Of a stretch of 64,000 bases of DNA, positions 1-12,203 are shown one piece after another. The notes beneath the pieces were generated by a model that was not told the DNA's origin, searched no databases, and was given only the letters and a program-made list of their open reading frames with translations. The translations under genes and the position numbers were made by a program. Positions within the stretch are counted from its first letter, which is position 1, and every line of letters starts with the position of its first letter. The stretch comes from Lutraria lutraria (taxonomy: Eukaryota > Mollusca > Bivalvia > Venerida > Mactridae): positions 37,649,501 to 37,713,500 of the forward strand of contig OZ026842.1 of NCBI GenBank assembly GCA_964023205.1. The letters run 5' to 3'.

Positions 1-341
1 TCAGTTACATTCAATTTGGCAACTCTTAAGACACCCATTTCTTATCATGAATTCTAATTTGATCTGATTAACTATGGTCAGATTTTTACCTTTTCTATAG
101 ACATTTCTTTAATCATACGCTTTTCATCTTTTTCCCTGTTAACATAGAGGGCAATTACAACCATACCAAATATATTCTTAAGATGAAGGAATATGTCAAC
201 CAAGTATTACATCCTCAATAGTCTACTTTATCTTAGTACATATTTTGGTCCTGTTATAATCGCGCGCATGTCAACTTGCAATTACTTGGCATAATAACTT
301 TTTTCTTTATAAACCTGTGTTCCTGTTAATATAAGTACAAC

Positions 342-1564
342 CAGTAAAACCTCGATTATCCGAACTCGGATTATCCGAAAACCTGGTCTTATCCGAAGTG
401 AAATTTCGGTCCCGAATTTCCCTCTATATATTTCAATGTAAATAAACCTCGATTATCCGAATCGTCTTATCCGAATACCATGGCTTATCCGAAGTGATAA
501 ACAGGTCCCCACAATTATCCGAACGCGTATTTTCGCACCTATTATCCGAAGTCGACAATTAACTCTGATCGATCAGAGAAGTTCATTGTAGGATTTCTTT
601 AACGTGTCAAAAGGTGTAAACAACATATTATCAAACCACTGAGAACAATGGATTGTTGGTTTGGATCATTGTTTGCAGTAATGGGAACACAATTAGCCTA
701 TTACGATACGGACTGGGTTAGATCATTCACCTTTTATTTTTCCTTTGATTTATGAATTGCATCATAATTTCACTTGAAAAAGCAACCAACATTAAAATGT
801 TCATTTTATTTTTCGAAGTTTGTTAAATTGACAAACAATACACATGACCAATATAAATTACCGGCACTCGATTTCAAAATTATTCCATTTTCGGAAAATG
901 AATACGAACACGATTCTTAGGACGACAACGATTTGTGTGACGCTCGTAGTGTTTGTGACTGTAGCAATAAAATGAAACTCCGCGTTGGATTTTTATTTTA
1001 ATTCAGTTTATAATTTATTTAAACAGTGTCTTTTTCTACATCCCGTGTATATTTCATTTCATTTCACAGTATCATTTTATCGAAAATGAAACTCCGCGTT
1101 GGATTTTTATTTTAATTCAGTTTATAATTTATTTAAAGAGTGTCTTTTTCTACATCCCGTGTATATTTCATTTCACGGTATCATTTTATCGATGGATTAA
1201 TGTGCTTTTAAAATGACATGTGCTACCGTTTGGGTATTCATTTGTATTGGTAGTTTCACTTTGGATTCCTCATGACTTTGACGAATTAATAATGGTACAA
1301 ACTCACAAACTACTCATACATTTGTTTTACCTTAAACATACACATGTTTGTCGAAAAATGTATTTTTTCGTAAATAAATTATGAAATATAACGCATTAAC
1401 TTTGTTGTCATTATACCTATACATGTACGCCATATATATGGGAGTGATCTCCCTTTATTTTCTTGCACTTGTCTAGATTTCCCTTACCCTTGATTATCCG
1501 AAACCCCGGATTATCCGAAGTAATTTTTCGGCCCCGACGACTTCGGATAATCGGGGTTTTACTG
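342..1564. mobile_element. pogo/Tigger-like DNA transposon, non-autonomous
   Basis: The left end CAGTAAAACCTCGATTATCC and the reverse complement of the right end CAGTAAAACCCCGATTATCC form terminal inverted repeats of about 23 bp with one mismatch. The CAGT start and the 'CTCGATTATCCG' core are typical of pogo/Tigger elements of the Tc1/mariner superfamily. The motif TTATCCGAA recurs several times inside the left end (342-555) and again at 1494-1520, as subterminal transposase-binding repeats often do. TA follows the right end, but AC precedes the left end, so the TA target duplication is imperfect. No open frame resembling a DDE transposase is visible in the 1.2-kb interior, so this is a deletion derivative or MITE. 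Confidence 0.8.
969..1191. repeat. 114-bp tandem duplication inside the pogo-like element
   Basis: The copy at 969-1082 is repeated almost exactly at 1083-1191, beginning AAAATGAAACTCCGCG and ending near TATCATTTTATCG. The second copy lacks one 5-bp ATTTC unit. Near-identity suggests a recent duplication. Confidence 0.85.
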
Positions 1565-2860
1565 TATAAGTAACGATTCTTTCTGTCGCTAGTTTGCTTC
1601 TTCCAACTGCCAGTTTGTTCACCGCCCACTTTTAATCGAAACCAGTTCTAGTTTAATGTCCTACTGTCCAATGTGTAACCAAACGAAAACCCTAAACTGA
1701 AACTGGATACATGTATTTTCAACAAGAGATGCCCTTTGCTTCGCATTAACTTGGTAGATTTCAAGGAACAAGAAATACACATTCTCATTTGTATGAACCG
1801 GTAACGTTCATCAGTAATAAGTTTGGAGAATAATAGAAAAAAGCTTGTTAATGAAACATTTTATTGTATTGGAATTTAAAATCAATTCATTTATGCGAGT
1901 TTTTTTTCGTGTAATATAAATAACAGGTAATACTAATCAATGTGGCAAGGAATCATCAGTTGGGTTTAATAAAGGCAAGAGTCTATCACAAATGACGAAT
2001 TCAACAAATCAAACGATGAACAGATAATTTTCAAAGGTCAAGAAAAACCTTGCTGGTGAATAATAGAAATTGTATTTTAAGAAATAGGGATCGAAACAAT
2101 AAAATGTGATTAATATTTTGTTCCTATTCCTCAAGATATATCTACTATTGTGAAACCGAATAATTCCTAATACAATAAGATAAGAAATTATGTCAATTAA
2201 CAGTATAAGATATTAAAGCAAAAATGCTATCTTAATATACCCGTTAAACAATCCTGAAGCGAAATATTATTACTAATACTTAAATAAAAAAATGGTGCTG
2301 CCTAGTCTTAATGCGTTTTTCAACTTTTTTTGCCGAAAGTCAGATCGAATTATTATTTTCTATTAAAGTATATTCGAACTAAAATGTATGGCTATGTTAA
2401 TCGACCATAGGATGGTTCCCCGACCAACATACATTAATTACGGGGCAACCCATTAAAGAGACTTGAAAAAATATACATGCATGTAAGTTATGTCAAACAC
2501 CTAAACTAAACGCCACACAGAAGACAATGTTTAAACAAGAAAGGTTATATCAAAAGTTTGTCTCTAATATAAAAAGAACGAAGCACGAAATAAATGTAAT
2601 GTTACCTTGTCATTAGAGTATAATGCTCCTTCTTGATGTCTTAACTATTCGATCACGATGGAGGTTCTATCTGACTGTATATAACTGTATAAGAAAGTAG
2701 ACGTATACACGTTATATCGAAACTTCAGATTCAAAATATGAAATATCCGAGCTGCTTGGTCAATTAATATATCTTATTTTGGTATTGCGCAATAAAATAA
2801 TGTCGGTGTCACACGTTCTCAATAAACTGGTACAAAGAAGATACGTCTGCACAGTAAGTA
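1565..2860. other. Gene-free AT-rich stretch
   Basis: I see no supported exon, repeat array or transposon end here. Open frames are short and lack splice context. Confidence 0.5.
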
Positions 2861-2861
2861 A

Positions 2862-3045
2862 TAGATACAGTACGAGTTTTTCTTCAAAAGTGTCTTCTTA
2901 CAGACGTAAGAAGACGGTTCGCTTAGACAAATACACAATTTGTCCTAGGCGAAGCCGAGGATAAATTGGTTGTTTGTCTTAGCGAACCGTCTTCTTAGCG
3001 TCTGTAAGAAGACATTTTTGAAGAAAAAACGAGTACGTGTATCTG
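2862..3045. repeat. Foldback hairpin (MITE-like palindrome)
   Basis: The left arm (about 2865-2945) contains TGTCTTCTTACAGACG, AGAAGACGGTTCGC and TTAGACAAA. The right arm (about 2960-3043) contains the complements in reverse order: TTTGTCT, GCGAACCGTCTTCT and CGTCTGTAAGAAGACA. The arms are about 65-80 bp with mismatches around a short centre (CTAGGCGAAGCCGAGG). The transcript would fold into one long stem. No clear target duplication was found. Confidence 0.75.
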
Positions 3046-3068
3046 ACTTATACGACGAGAAAGGATTG

Positions 3069-3133
3069 TGTCCACGTGAAAGTTGAGTTATTGAAAAGTG
3101 TCTTCTTACAAACGTTAGAAGACACTTTTTGAA
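3069..3133. repeat. Short hairpin repeat, second copy at 41597-41652
   Basis: AAGTGTCTTCT (3098-3108) and AGAAGACACTT (3118-3128) are an 11-bp perfect inverted repeat with a 9-nt loop. The surrounding 60 bp (TGAAAGTTGAGTTATTGAAA onward) is matched at 41597-41652, so this is a dispersed repeat. It shares the GTCTTCTTAC motif with the adjacent hairpin. Confidence 0.65.
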
Positions 3134-4450
3134 TAGCTCTGCTGAGGGTTACATTTATAGTCGTATAAACATAATAAACTTACGAGGCCAGGCATATGTC
3201 TCACTGGACCTTGTTTCGTCGCGTACTTTGTACACAGCGTATATGAACCAACACGACTTGAATAGTATTTGTTTTGTCTGCTAAACAGTCGTATCACATG
3301 GTACTTTGGTGTTGTTATCATACATATTTAACTGATTGTTAACAATTAATGTATAAATTTTCAATGTTTATAGATAATATCATCGTACGAATATAAGTTG
3401 ATACAAGGTCATCATAATAAGTTCACACATTTTAACCGTAGAGATAATGGCTTTATAAAAAAAAAAAATCTATATCAAGTCCGTATCATAAATATGTATC
3501 GAGTTATTGAATTATCGAACAGTTTGCTAAAAATAAGCAGTTTTTTGTAACATGGTAAAAATATACCGACTTAAATTATACACCTGCATAAGCAATTTAA
3601 CAATTAGTCACGTGGTAAATGTATGAAAGGTCATAATAACAACAACTAATTCGGTAGTTGCTACATCGACTACTGTACATGTACAATGTACTTACTACAA
3701 TATTGATACTAAAACGCGCGCCTGAACGCGAATATCTCCATTTTCAAACTAAATTGGAAGCAATTTCCACATTTTCAAATTTCTTAAAAAATATATTGTA
3801 ATAAAGCTTGGACACCACAGCATACTTCACGAGGTTATAAAAAAATGTCATTTTAGTAAAAAACAGCTTTATGGCCTGTCAAAAACGAGGTTTAAGAGTA
3901 TTTTGACAGTTTTCATATATAATTATGAACGAACGATAGTCACCAACTTCAAACGAAAATGGAAGCAATAAGTTCACATACCACATTAATAAAAATTATA
4001 TTGAAATAAAGTGCAGAGAATGAAGATTACTTCACGAGGTTATAAAATTTTCTCATTTAATGTTATAAACAAGTTATTAGTGTTAAACCATACAGCTCCT
4101 ATATAAATCTATAGTAAATCAGTTTATCGATAAACATTATCGGAGTGATCGATAAGACGTTTTCAAGGGAGACAGTTTCGCCGATAAGACCGGCCAAGTT
4201 ACAGAAATGTTCCGCATGACTTTGATCAAGTCCTCCTCCAGTCCGAATCAAAATGATATGTAGGCTATTTAAATGGATCATATTAACAGATATCACTTAA
4301 AGTACATGTCGAGCCAAATGTAAAGAAAGCTTGTGACATTGAACATTTGTCTAATGATCATGACTAATCATCCCATTGACGTTAACTTCTATATCAAGTT
4401 ATATCACAAAATGCTTGTATGCCAACTGAAATTACAGCCCAGGCAAGGCC
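3134..4450. other. Gene-free AT-rich stretch
   Basis: No gene, array or transposon end is visible. Two short similar patches occur near 3735-3850 and 3945-4050 (both with 'aaa.ggaagcaat' followed by 'cacgaggttataaaa'), a possible degenerate duplication of about 200 bp. Confidence 0.45.
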
Positions 4451-4454
4451 TTAT

Positions 4455-6738
4455 TGTATCATGTGTATATCACTATACACGTATACAGCACTATAGTATC
4501 TTGTGTATATTACTGCATATGTATAACGTACAGTACTGTAAAATCATGTGGACATTACTACACATTTATATAATAAACATTACTGTAGAATCATGAGGAT
4601 AGTACTACACATGTATAATGCATTATGTGGATATTACTACATATACATAACGCACAGTACTGTAGCCTCATGTGGATATTAATACATATACATAACGCAC
4701 AGTACTGTAGCCTCATGTGGATATTACTACATATACATAACGCACAGTACTGTAGCCTCATGTGGATATTACTACATATGCATAACGCACAGTACTGTAG
4801 CCTCATGTGGATATTACTACATATGCATAACGCACAGTACTGTAGCCTCATGTGGATATTACTACATATACATAACGCACAGTACTGTAGCCTCATGTGG
4901 ATATTACTACATATACATAACGTACAGTACTGTAGCCTCATGTGGATATTACTACATATAAATAACGCACAGCACTGTAGCCTCATGTGGATATTACAAC
5001 ATATGCATAACGCACAGCACTGTAGCCTCATGTGGATATTACTACATATACATAACGCACAGTACTGTAGCCTCATGTGGATATTACTACATATACATAA
5101 CGCACAGTACTGTAGCCTCATGTGGATATTACTACATATACATAACGCACAGTACTGTAGCCTCATGTGGATATTACTACATATACATAACGCACAGTAC
5201 TGTAGCCTCATGTGGATATTACTACATATGCATAACGCACAGTACTGTAGCCTCATGTGGATATTACTACATATGCATAACGCACAGTACTGTAGCCTCA
5301 TGTGGATATTACTACATATACATAACGCACAGTACTGTAGCCTCATGTGGATATTACTACATATACATAACGTACAGTACTGTAGCCTCATGTGGATATT
5401 ACTACATATAAATAACGCACAGCACTGTAGCCTCATGTGGATATTACTACATATGCATAACGCACAGCACTGTAGCCTCATGTGGATATTACTACATATA
5501 CATAACGCACAGTACTGTAGCCTCATGTGGATATTACTACATATACATAACGCACAGTACTGTAGCCTCATGTGGATATTACTACATATGCATAACGCAC
5601 AGTACTGTACCCTCATGTGGATATTACTACATATACATAAAATACAGTACTGTAGCCTCATGTGGATATTACTACATATACATAACGCACAGTACTGTAG
5701 CCTCATGTGGATATTACTACATATACATAACGCACAGTACTGTAGCCTCATGTGGATATTACTACATATACATAACGCACAGTACTGTAGCCTCATGTGG
5801 ATATTACTACATATGCATAACGCACAGCACTGTAGCCTCATGTGGATATTACTACATATGCATAACGCACAGCACTGTAGCCTCATGTGGATATTACTAC
5901 ATATACATAACGCATAGTACTGTAGCCTCATGTGGATATTACTACATATACATAACGCACAGTACTGTAGCCTCATGTGGATATTACTACATAATACATA
6001 ACGCACAGTACTGTAGCCTCATGTGGATATTACTACATATGCATAACGCACAGCACTGTAGCCTCATGTGGATATTACTACATATACATAACGCACAGCA
6101 CTGTAGCCTCATTTGGATATTACTACATATACATAACGCACAGCACTGTAGCCTCATGTGGATATTTCTACATATACATAACGCACAGCACTGTAGCCTC
6201 ATGTGGATATTACTACATATACATAACGCACAGCACTGTAGCCTCATGTGGATATTACTACATATACATAACGCACAGCACTGTAGCCTCATGTGGATAT
6301 TACTACATATGCATAACGCACAGCACTGTAGCCTCATGTGGATATTACTACATATACATAACGCACAGTAATGTAGCCTCATGTGGATATTACTACATAT
6401 GCATAACGCACAGCACTGTAGCCTCATGTGGATATTACTACATATACATAACGCACAGCACTGTAGCCTCATGTGGATATTACTACATATGCATAACGCA
6501 CAGTACTGTAGCCTCATGTGGATATTACTACATATGCATAACGCACAGCACTGTAGCCTCATGTGGATATTACTACATATACATAACGCACAGTACTGTA
6601 GCCTCATGTGGATATTACTACATATGCATAACGCACAGCACTGTAGCCTCATGTGGATATTACTACATATGCATAACGCACAGCACTGTAGCCTCATGTG
6701 GATATTACTACATATACATAACGCACAGTACTGTAGTA
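4455..6738. repeat. 45-bp minisatellite, about 47 copies
   Basis: The unit begins CCTCATGTGGATATTACTAC, continues ATATACATAACGCAC and ends AGTACTGTAG. The period is 45 bp from about 4620 to 6738. Diverged edge copies (4455-4620) vary in spacing. Variants are T/C in AGTACTGT/AGCACTGT and A/G in ATATACAT/ATATGCAT. Each T-variant unit carries the palindrome ACAGTACTGT. Because 45 is divisible by three and a unit lacks stops in one frame of each strand, long open frames occur on both strands (about 430 codons plus, 471 codons minus). They are a consequence of the period, not evidence of a gene. A one-base insertion near 5993 shifts the frame. Confidence 0.95.
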
Positions 6739-6743
6739 CTAGT

Positions 6744-6860
6744 AGAGGTTAAATTGATAGTGAAATCATGCAGTGGGAAAACATGCTGTCGTTGAATTGA
6801 GGTTGTTGCTCAAGACAGGGCCGTTCCGAAGAGGTTGTACTTCATATAACAACATGTATA
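6744..6860 (+). repeat. Dispersed repeat R1, copy 1
   Basis: This starts AGAGGTTAAATTGATAG and ends near AAGAGGTTGTACTT. A diverged copy lies at 21315-21436 in the same orientation, with shared blocks CATGCTGTCG, AAGACAGGG and GAAGAGGTTGTACT. This copy abuts the end of the 45-bp minisatellite. Confidence 0.75.
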
Positions 6861-9340
6861 TGAAATCCTAATTATGAGAAAAAAACTTATTTTCAAACTG
6901 GTGATTAATACATCGTCTATATTCCTACTTAATAATGATGTCTGGCGATCATTATGAACAGAACATATGTTTATTTAGACATGTACAAACAGTACATAGT
7001 TATATAACTGTGTATGTCTGGCAGAGAAAGGTAATGAAAACAGTGTGATTTTACACTTTATGAAATCTATGTAGCATTTCTTGTCAGAACCAGCTTCATA
7101 CACTTTACACTATCTTATATAATTATATGGATATCGTTTTTAGACATAAATCTTATGTTTTGGCACGAAAGTCACTTTCGGCATTAATGTCGCGCGTAAA
7201 CTATAATAATGTAAATTCTTAACAGTCTAGAAATATCATCTTATAATACTGTAATACTTAGATTCAACTAAGATGTTTCTATACTTCGTATTCTAGTGAT
7301 TTTCGCAATTATAGATGTGAGAAATATATAGTTATGAACATCTATTACTTTTTATTTGTTTTTGTGACTTTTCGAATATCATTGGTTTGTTTAGTCATCA
7401 AATACGTGCCGATTCATTTTGTACGAAAAAAATCAATTGAAATTTACTAAAATACGGCATCACATAGTATTAAGCGTTTTTATTGGCTTTAAAGTCCACA
7501 GGAGCTTTCGCACTTTATGGCAAATAGATACGTTGTTGGATTAAATGAGTATTTTTACTGTATACGTTATTTTAACCATTTACTTTTTATAGTAAACCTG
7601 ATATAATGTGATATCTGAAAAAAAGATATCATGCAACTATAGATACGAGGTTTGCGAAGTCCATATACTAGTATATACTTTCTAGAGAGAAGATATCGTC
7701 AAACTATTAGTCGTTTATCAGTTGGTTCATAAAAATCCGACCAGATCATGCAAATGTGGTGTTTTTATTAGGGCTATCAACAAAACACCCTTGAACATCG
7801 TAATGTCAAGACCAAAAATAGTACCACGTTACGATGTGGGCGAAGCTCATTGGGGGCAAATGGTATTTCAAGGCAGATGTTAGTGCTTTATTTCAAATCA
7901 ATTAAAATGGGAAATAAAAAAGGTAAAGGAAATAGAAAGATATCAGACAATAAGAAAAAAACAACTTCAATGCTCTTTCTCATGGGAGTTGGTACACAAA
8001 TGTAAATTTAAATGAAAACCACTCTTCTTCTTATTCAATAACTGACCACAGTGAGATTATATCTTATAGTCAGTGAATCTATTTTCAAGCTGGAGACCAC
8101 ATTGTTAATGTCAACTAATCCAAAGAGGCATTGTCTAAAAATGTGATGTGAACATTTTGTAAATAAATTTATATCTCATTACGTGGTGGCTTTACACTTA
8201 ACTATATCAACCCATGAAACCATGTCTGATTCATTTTAAACAATATGGTGTAATGTTATGTGATATATTGGACACACATTTCCCTGCAATGCAATTCAAT
8301 AAACAGGATAAGACACATTATGCTCATGCAAACAATGCACTAAAAACGCTGTTCAAACTTTCGCAATTAAGTGCAATTTGGATTCATAATTGAGAAACGA
8401 GTAAGACTGATATTGATTTTTAAAACTAATTTTATACTTTCCTATCTGTTTGTATGACTTGACTAAAGTGTCTCTAAATGGATTTAATTTAAAAGTGTAT
8501 GTTAGTCAATCAAGTCGACGTAAATTGAAAAGATGCATATTTCTACACCGAAACAAACTTATAAACACCACAGTGACTATATAAAGCGATCTATCGGCAT
8601 TTGCTCAAAACGCCATTGATCAATTTAACCAAATATTTTTAAAAACAGATTTAGAAATTTGTACGTTACATATTGTTTGTACTGATGAACCAAAGCGGAA
8701 CGGGTGATGTAATTTATGAAAATTGGCGTGAAAACCATGTGTATTAATTATCAAAATATGCGGTGGGATTTTAAGTTTTGTTCAGTATATCACACTATAA
8801 ACATTAAAGCACCAGTATAACACTGCAATAAAAAAATTTACCATTCTACGAAATGGCCAGAATGAACAAATTGATGTTTTCTAACGGCCCATGCATGTTC
8901 TAGATAAACCATTACCTTATTTCATCAATTATGGATCAATCAATTCAACCGAAGCGTTATTCTAATCTTATGAACAGACATAAAACTAGAAACTGGTTCA
9001 GAAACATCGATAGAACAAGCAGACCTAATAACATAAAATCAATAGATTTTTAAAAAAATCGACACTTAAAATTTCATAATTCGCCTCAGCGTAAATCTTG
9101 TTGAAATAGAGTGGAAACATCAGAAAATCAAACCAAAATACAGGAATTAAGGAAGGTGTTCGTTTCCACAGAGAATGTTAGGCTTCTGAATGGATTGAGT
9201 AGACCAGAAAGTTTTATTTATTTCATCGGATTTAACGCCATTTTCAACAATATTTAGTAACGCCATGGTGGGCAGTTATACCAACCAGCTTGTCTAGACT
9301 TCATTTAGGCCTTAACCAATACTATTAACCACAAGCTACC
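6861..9340. other. Gene-free AT-rich stretch
   Basis: No exon with convincing splice sites, no array and no transposon end could be supported across these 2.5 kb on either strand. Confidence 0.45.
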
Positions 9341-9490
9341 ACCAAGCTACCCCACATAATTCAGATGTGAAGGACAATTCAACATAGGCTGTTATATCTT
9401 CAGTCATACTCCATGTACTACCAAGATACCCCACATAATTCAGAGCTAAGGGACATTTTAACATAGAATGTAATATCTTCAGTCAAATTT
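9341..9490. repeat. 79-bp tandem duplication
   Basis: Two diverged copies both contain TACCCCACATAATTCAGA, GGACA, TTCAACATAG or TTTAACATAG, and ATATCTTCAGTCA. The period is 79 bp (anchors at 9348 and 9427). Confidence 0.75.
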
Positions 9491-9883
9491 TTCAAGGACA
9501 GTGTGAGCTTCGCTCGGGGTTCGAGCTCATCATCACTAAGCTTATCGGGCGCGCTAGATCAGACGTAAAAGCTTGGACGTAAATGTCAAATACAAAACTT
9601 AAACACTGTCACAAGAAATAGTCGCTGGTTTCCTCAGCGCCACAAGAGCGTAGTAGCATTTCAACTATAAAACACCGCAAACAAGAGTTATTGTATAGAA
9701 TATTTGATTTTTTCGTGAACTTCTATAATAACATTTTCGAAGTTCAATTGCGTGTAGATATAAATCGGACATATAAGTTTAAAGTTAGGCATGAACCAAG
9801 TTCTTCAGAAAAGGATCTATATACCCAACCTTTTGACGTTGTTGATTTATATCATGGGTAATATTTGATATCTTATACGTTAA
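9491..9883. other. Gene-free stretch before the TTAA MITE
   Basis: Nothing could be assigned. The short GC-richer patch at 9500-9560 (TGAGCTTCGCTCGGGGTTCG, GGGCGCGCT) stands out from the AT-rich background but matches nothing I recognise. Confidence 0.4.
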
Positions 9884-10262
9884 AGTCCCATAAGCTTATA
9901 AATGTATTGGTCTTAATAGGTTCTGCTTGTTCTATAACAGAGGAATCCGGTGTGTTTTTCTCCCGTGCATACTTTATAGCAAGGAAAAATGTTTCCGAAA
10001 CTACTATCGTATTTTTTTCAATATCATTGAAATAAATACTATTTATAGAACACCTGAGTTTTCCCGCAGTCATGCTATGCACACGTAGTAAAGTGACGTC
10101 ACGCGCTCTACATATTTCAAGTTTACAAAAGCAAAAGTCACAGTGAAATGAGTGTTTTCAGACGAAAAAGGGCTTGTTTCGACGGTAATAATTATCTTGG
10201 GATAACATCAGCAATTAAATGTTTTTGCATATATTTTTCTACAGCAAAAAGTTAATGGGGCT
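9884..10262. mobile_element. TTAA-flanked MITE (piggyBac-like)
   Basis: TTAA lies on both sides (9880-9883 and 10263-10266). The element begins AGTCCCATAAGCTT, and its right end reverse-complements to AGCCCCATTAACTT, an imperfect inverted terminal repeat. TTAA duplication with short inverted ends fits the piggyBac superfamily. The 379-bp length means it carries no transposase. A 69-codon minus-strand open frame lies largely within it and is taken to be a chance frame of the element. Confidence 0.65.
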
Positions 10263-10266
10263 TTAA

Positions 10267-11220
10267 CTGCATGTCCAAGAGCGTTTCTAGACCAACCGAT
10301 CGATGCTAAACGCACTATTTATGAAAAATAAAGTAATACTTTCCTGAGATCAAGATGGCGAAGGTTTAAAAGAATAGGTAAGAACAATATAAACGAGAAG
10401 ATTGAATCTAGAAACAGTAACTATGGATGATGCACTATAAAGCCGTACAAAGTTTCAAAGTTTATTCAGATTATAACATATATAAAGCCAACATATATGT
10501 TTTGATCAGGAATGATCACTGAACAAATATACATAAAATGGATGTTATAATTGGTTCAAGATGATAGATATATGTTACCAGTGTATTAGAATAAACCAAT
10601 AGATTACTAAGCACCATTAATGATAACAAATAAATTATGTGAGACCTGTATCATGCCCTTTTGACTACATGTAATTTGGTGACAAGTAGATAATAGAAAG
10701 ACAAACACTAAAAACAACATTGACTTGATATCTCATAATCATGTGCTATAGCAATGAGCATGAAAAGGTTTCAGGTAACCAGGACATGAAACCTCATCTG
10801 CAGTCCACTGTAAATGATGATCATTGTAGAGATACTAATACATTATTCAGGGGAGGCTTCATTGAAGTGTATTGCAGTTAAAGTGTGTTTAATTCTGATA
10901 TTGTAAGCATCGAAGAGCTGCTTTCGTGACCTAGTCTCATAACCCTTTTACCATACATTTAATTTAGTTATACATTATTGAATCATCTATCTTTGATCGA
11001 CTGCGTATCTCATAGTTACCGGTGCCATTTGCGTGACAGAGGCATCTCACAAAACACTATCCACCTCCAGTTATCCATTTCAAATCGATGCGTTGTGATT
11101 GCAAATTCACGTTGCTTAGTGATAACGGTTCCTGTATCACTTGAAACTTAAACAACGTTAATAATTAAAACTCGGAAGTTCTGTCTGATGCTCCACCATT
11201 GGTCAGATGAGTTATTACCA
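10267..11220. other. Gene-free stretch upstream of the cysteine-rich gene
   Basis: This is AT-rich with no supported exon. It could contain the promoter of the downstream gene, but no clear TATA or initiator can be singled out. Confidence 0.4.
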
Positions 11221-11305
11221 TAGCAACACTGAAATAACTATCCTTGCACCACATGCAGACTTCCAGCTTTAGTTTGCTGGGTGTCCTTAGAAACAACAAG
11301 TAAAG
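11221..11305 (+). other. Possible 5' untranslated exon of the cysteine-rich gene
   Basis: The coding sequence begins directly behind an intron acceptor (TTTCTAATTTAG|ATG), so at least one upstream noncoding exon is expected. The best donor found upstream is AGTAAAG|GTAAGCTG at 11305/11306. The start of this exon cannot be placed, and the left limit given is arbitrary. Confidence 0.3.
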
Positions 11306-11885
11306 GTAAGCTGTTTTATATATATATTTTAAAAATCTGGACAATCTTTTTTTATTTATGTGGTTAAAATGAATATTTTTTTTGAGTACTTCGATTATTT
11401 TACTTTTTCAAATCAATTTATTGCATATTTTACTCATCTACTTTAATAACTTTTGTTACGTCGGCGGGTCTGTTTGGGCGGAGGGCAAGCTATATAGATC
11501 TGATAATAACAGTGGAACTTACTTCTTTAAATGTAATATGTGAAATTTACATTGTATGAGTATGACAGGGTTTATGTTCAAATCAGGAGCCTCCATTGTC
11601 AGTAGCCCATCACCGCTGTTGGTTCAAATATAATCAGGTACGCCACAATTTTAACTTGAGGAAGCTTTCCAGCTAGCCTATCTCGTCGAAAAAAATGAAA
11701 GCATGATTTTGTTTTGAACTATTCTTGCATATTTTTTTCAAAATTCATAAACAGTTCATGAAGTACGACCATCTATTTGGCATGGGTACAGTAGGTATGT
11801 GGTTCTATCCAAGTGTACACCCGTCGTTGAAGCTCCAAGGCCATCAAATAACCCTGGTTGTCGGTGCAACGGCTTCCACAGATGT

Positions 11886-11922
11886 GAGTGTGTGTGTGTG
11901 TGTGCGGGGGGGGGGGGGGGTT
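11886..11922. repeat. (GT)n followed by poly-G microsatellite
   Basis: A run of GTGTGT passes into GCGGGG and about fourteen G. It lies in the presumed 5' intron of the cysteine-rich gene. Confidence 0.9.
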
Positions 11923-12145
11923 GAGGGAGGCTAATGATTATAAGTTAGAGATCTTAACCAGAACATTCGCCAAAGAATCCTGACATATGATGCGATATTA
12001 AACACTAATGAATAAAAGATCCACGTGAGTATTTGTTTACGAATCATTTGACAATGATTTCATGAAGGTCATATAATTCAGCAAATTGTAAAGTAAACAA
12101 ATGGTGTATTTGATGCATTATTACAAACATGGATTTCTAATTTAG

Positions 12146-12203
12146 ATGAAGTCCTTGTTAGTGGTTGCAGTGGTTTGTACGTTCGCGAAGCTTTCTGAAG
12201 CAG
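12146..12203 (+). CDS. Coding exon 1: signal peptide
   Basis: The ATG follows the acceptor TTTCTAATTTAG immediately. The exon encodes 19 residues, K2 then a hydrophobic core LLVVAVV and the small residue A19, and ends GCAG|GTATGTT in phase 1. No other in-frame ATG precedes it within the exon, which fixes the start. Confidence 0.85.

Noticed and set aside
4591..6006. 471-codon minus-strand open frame and 430-codon plus-strand frame over the same bases
   Set aside because: Both are produced by a 45-bp repeat whose length is divisible by three. Neither has splice context or non-repetitive ends.
9873..10082. 69-codon minus-strand open frame
   Set aside because: It lies almost entirely within the TTAA-flanked MITE and has no homology that I recognise.
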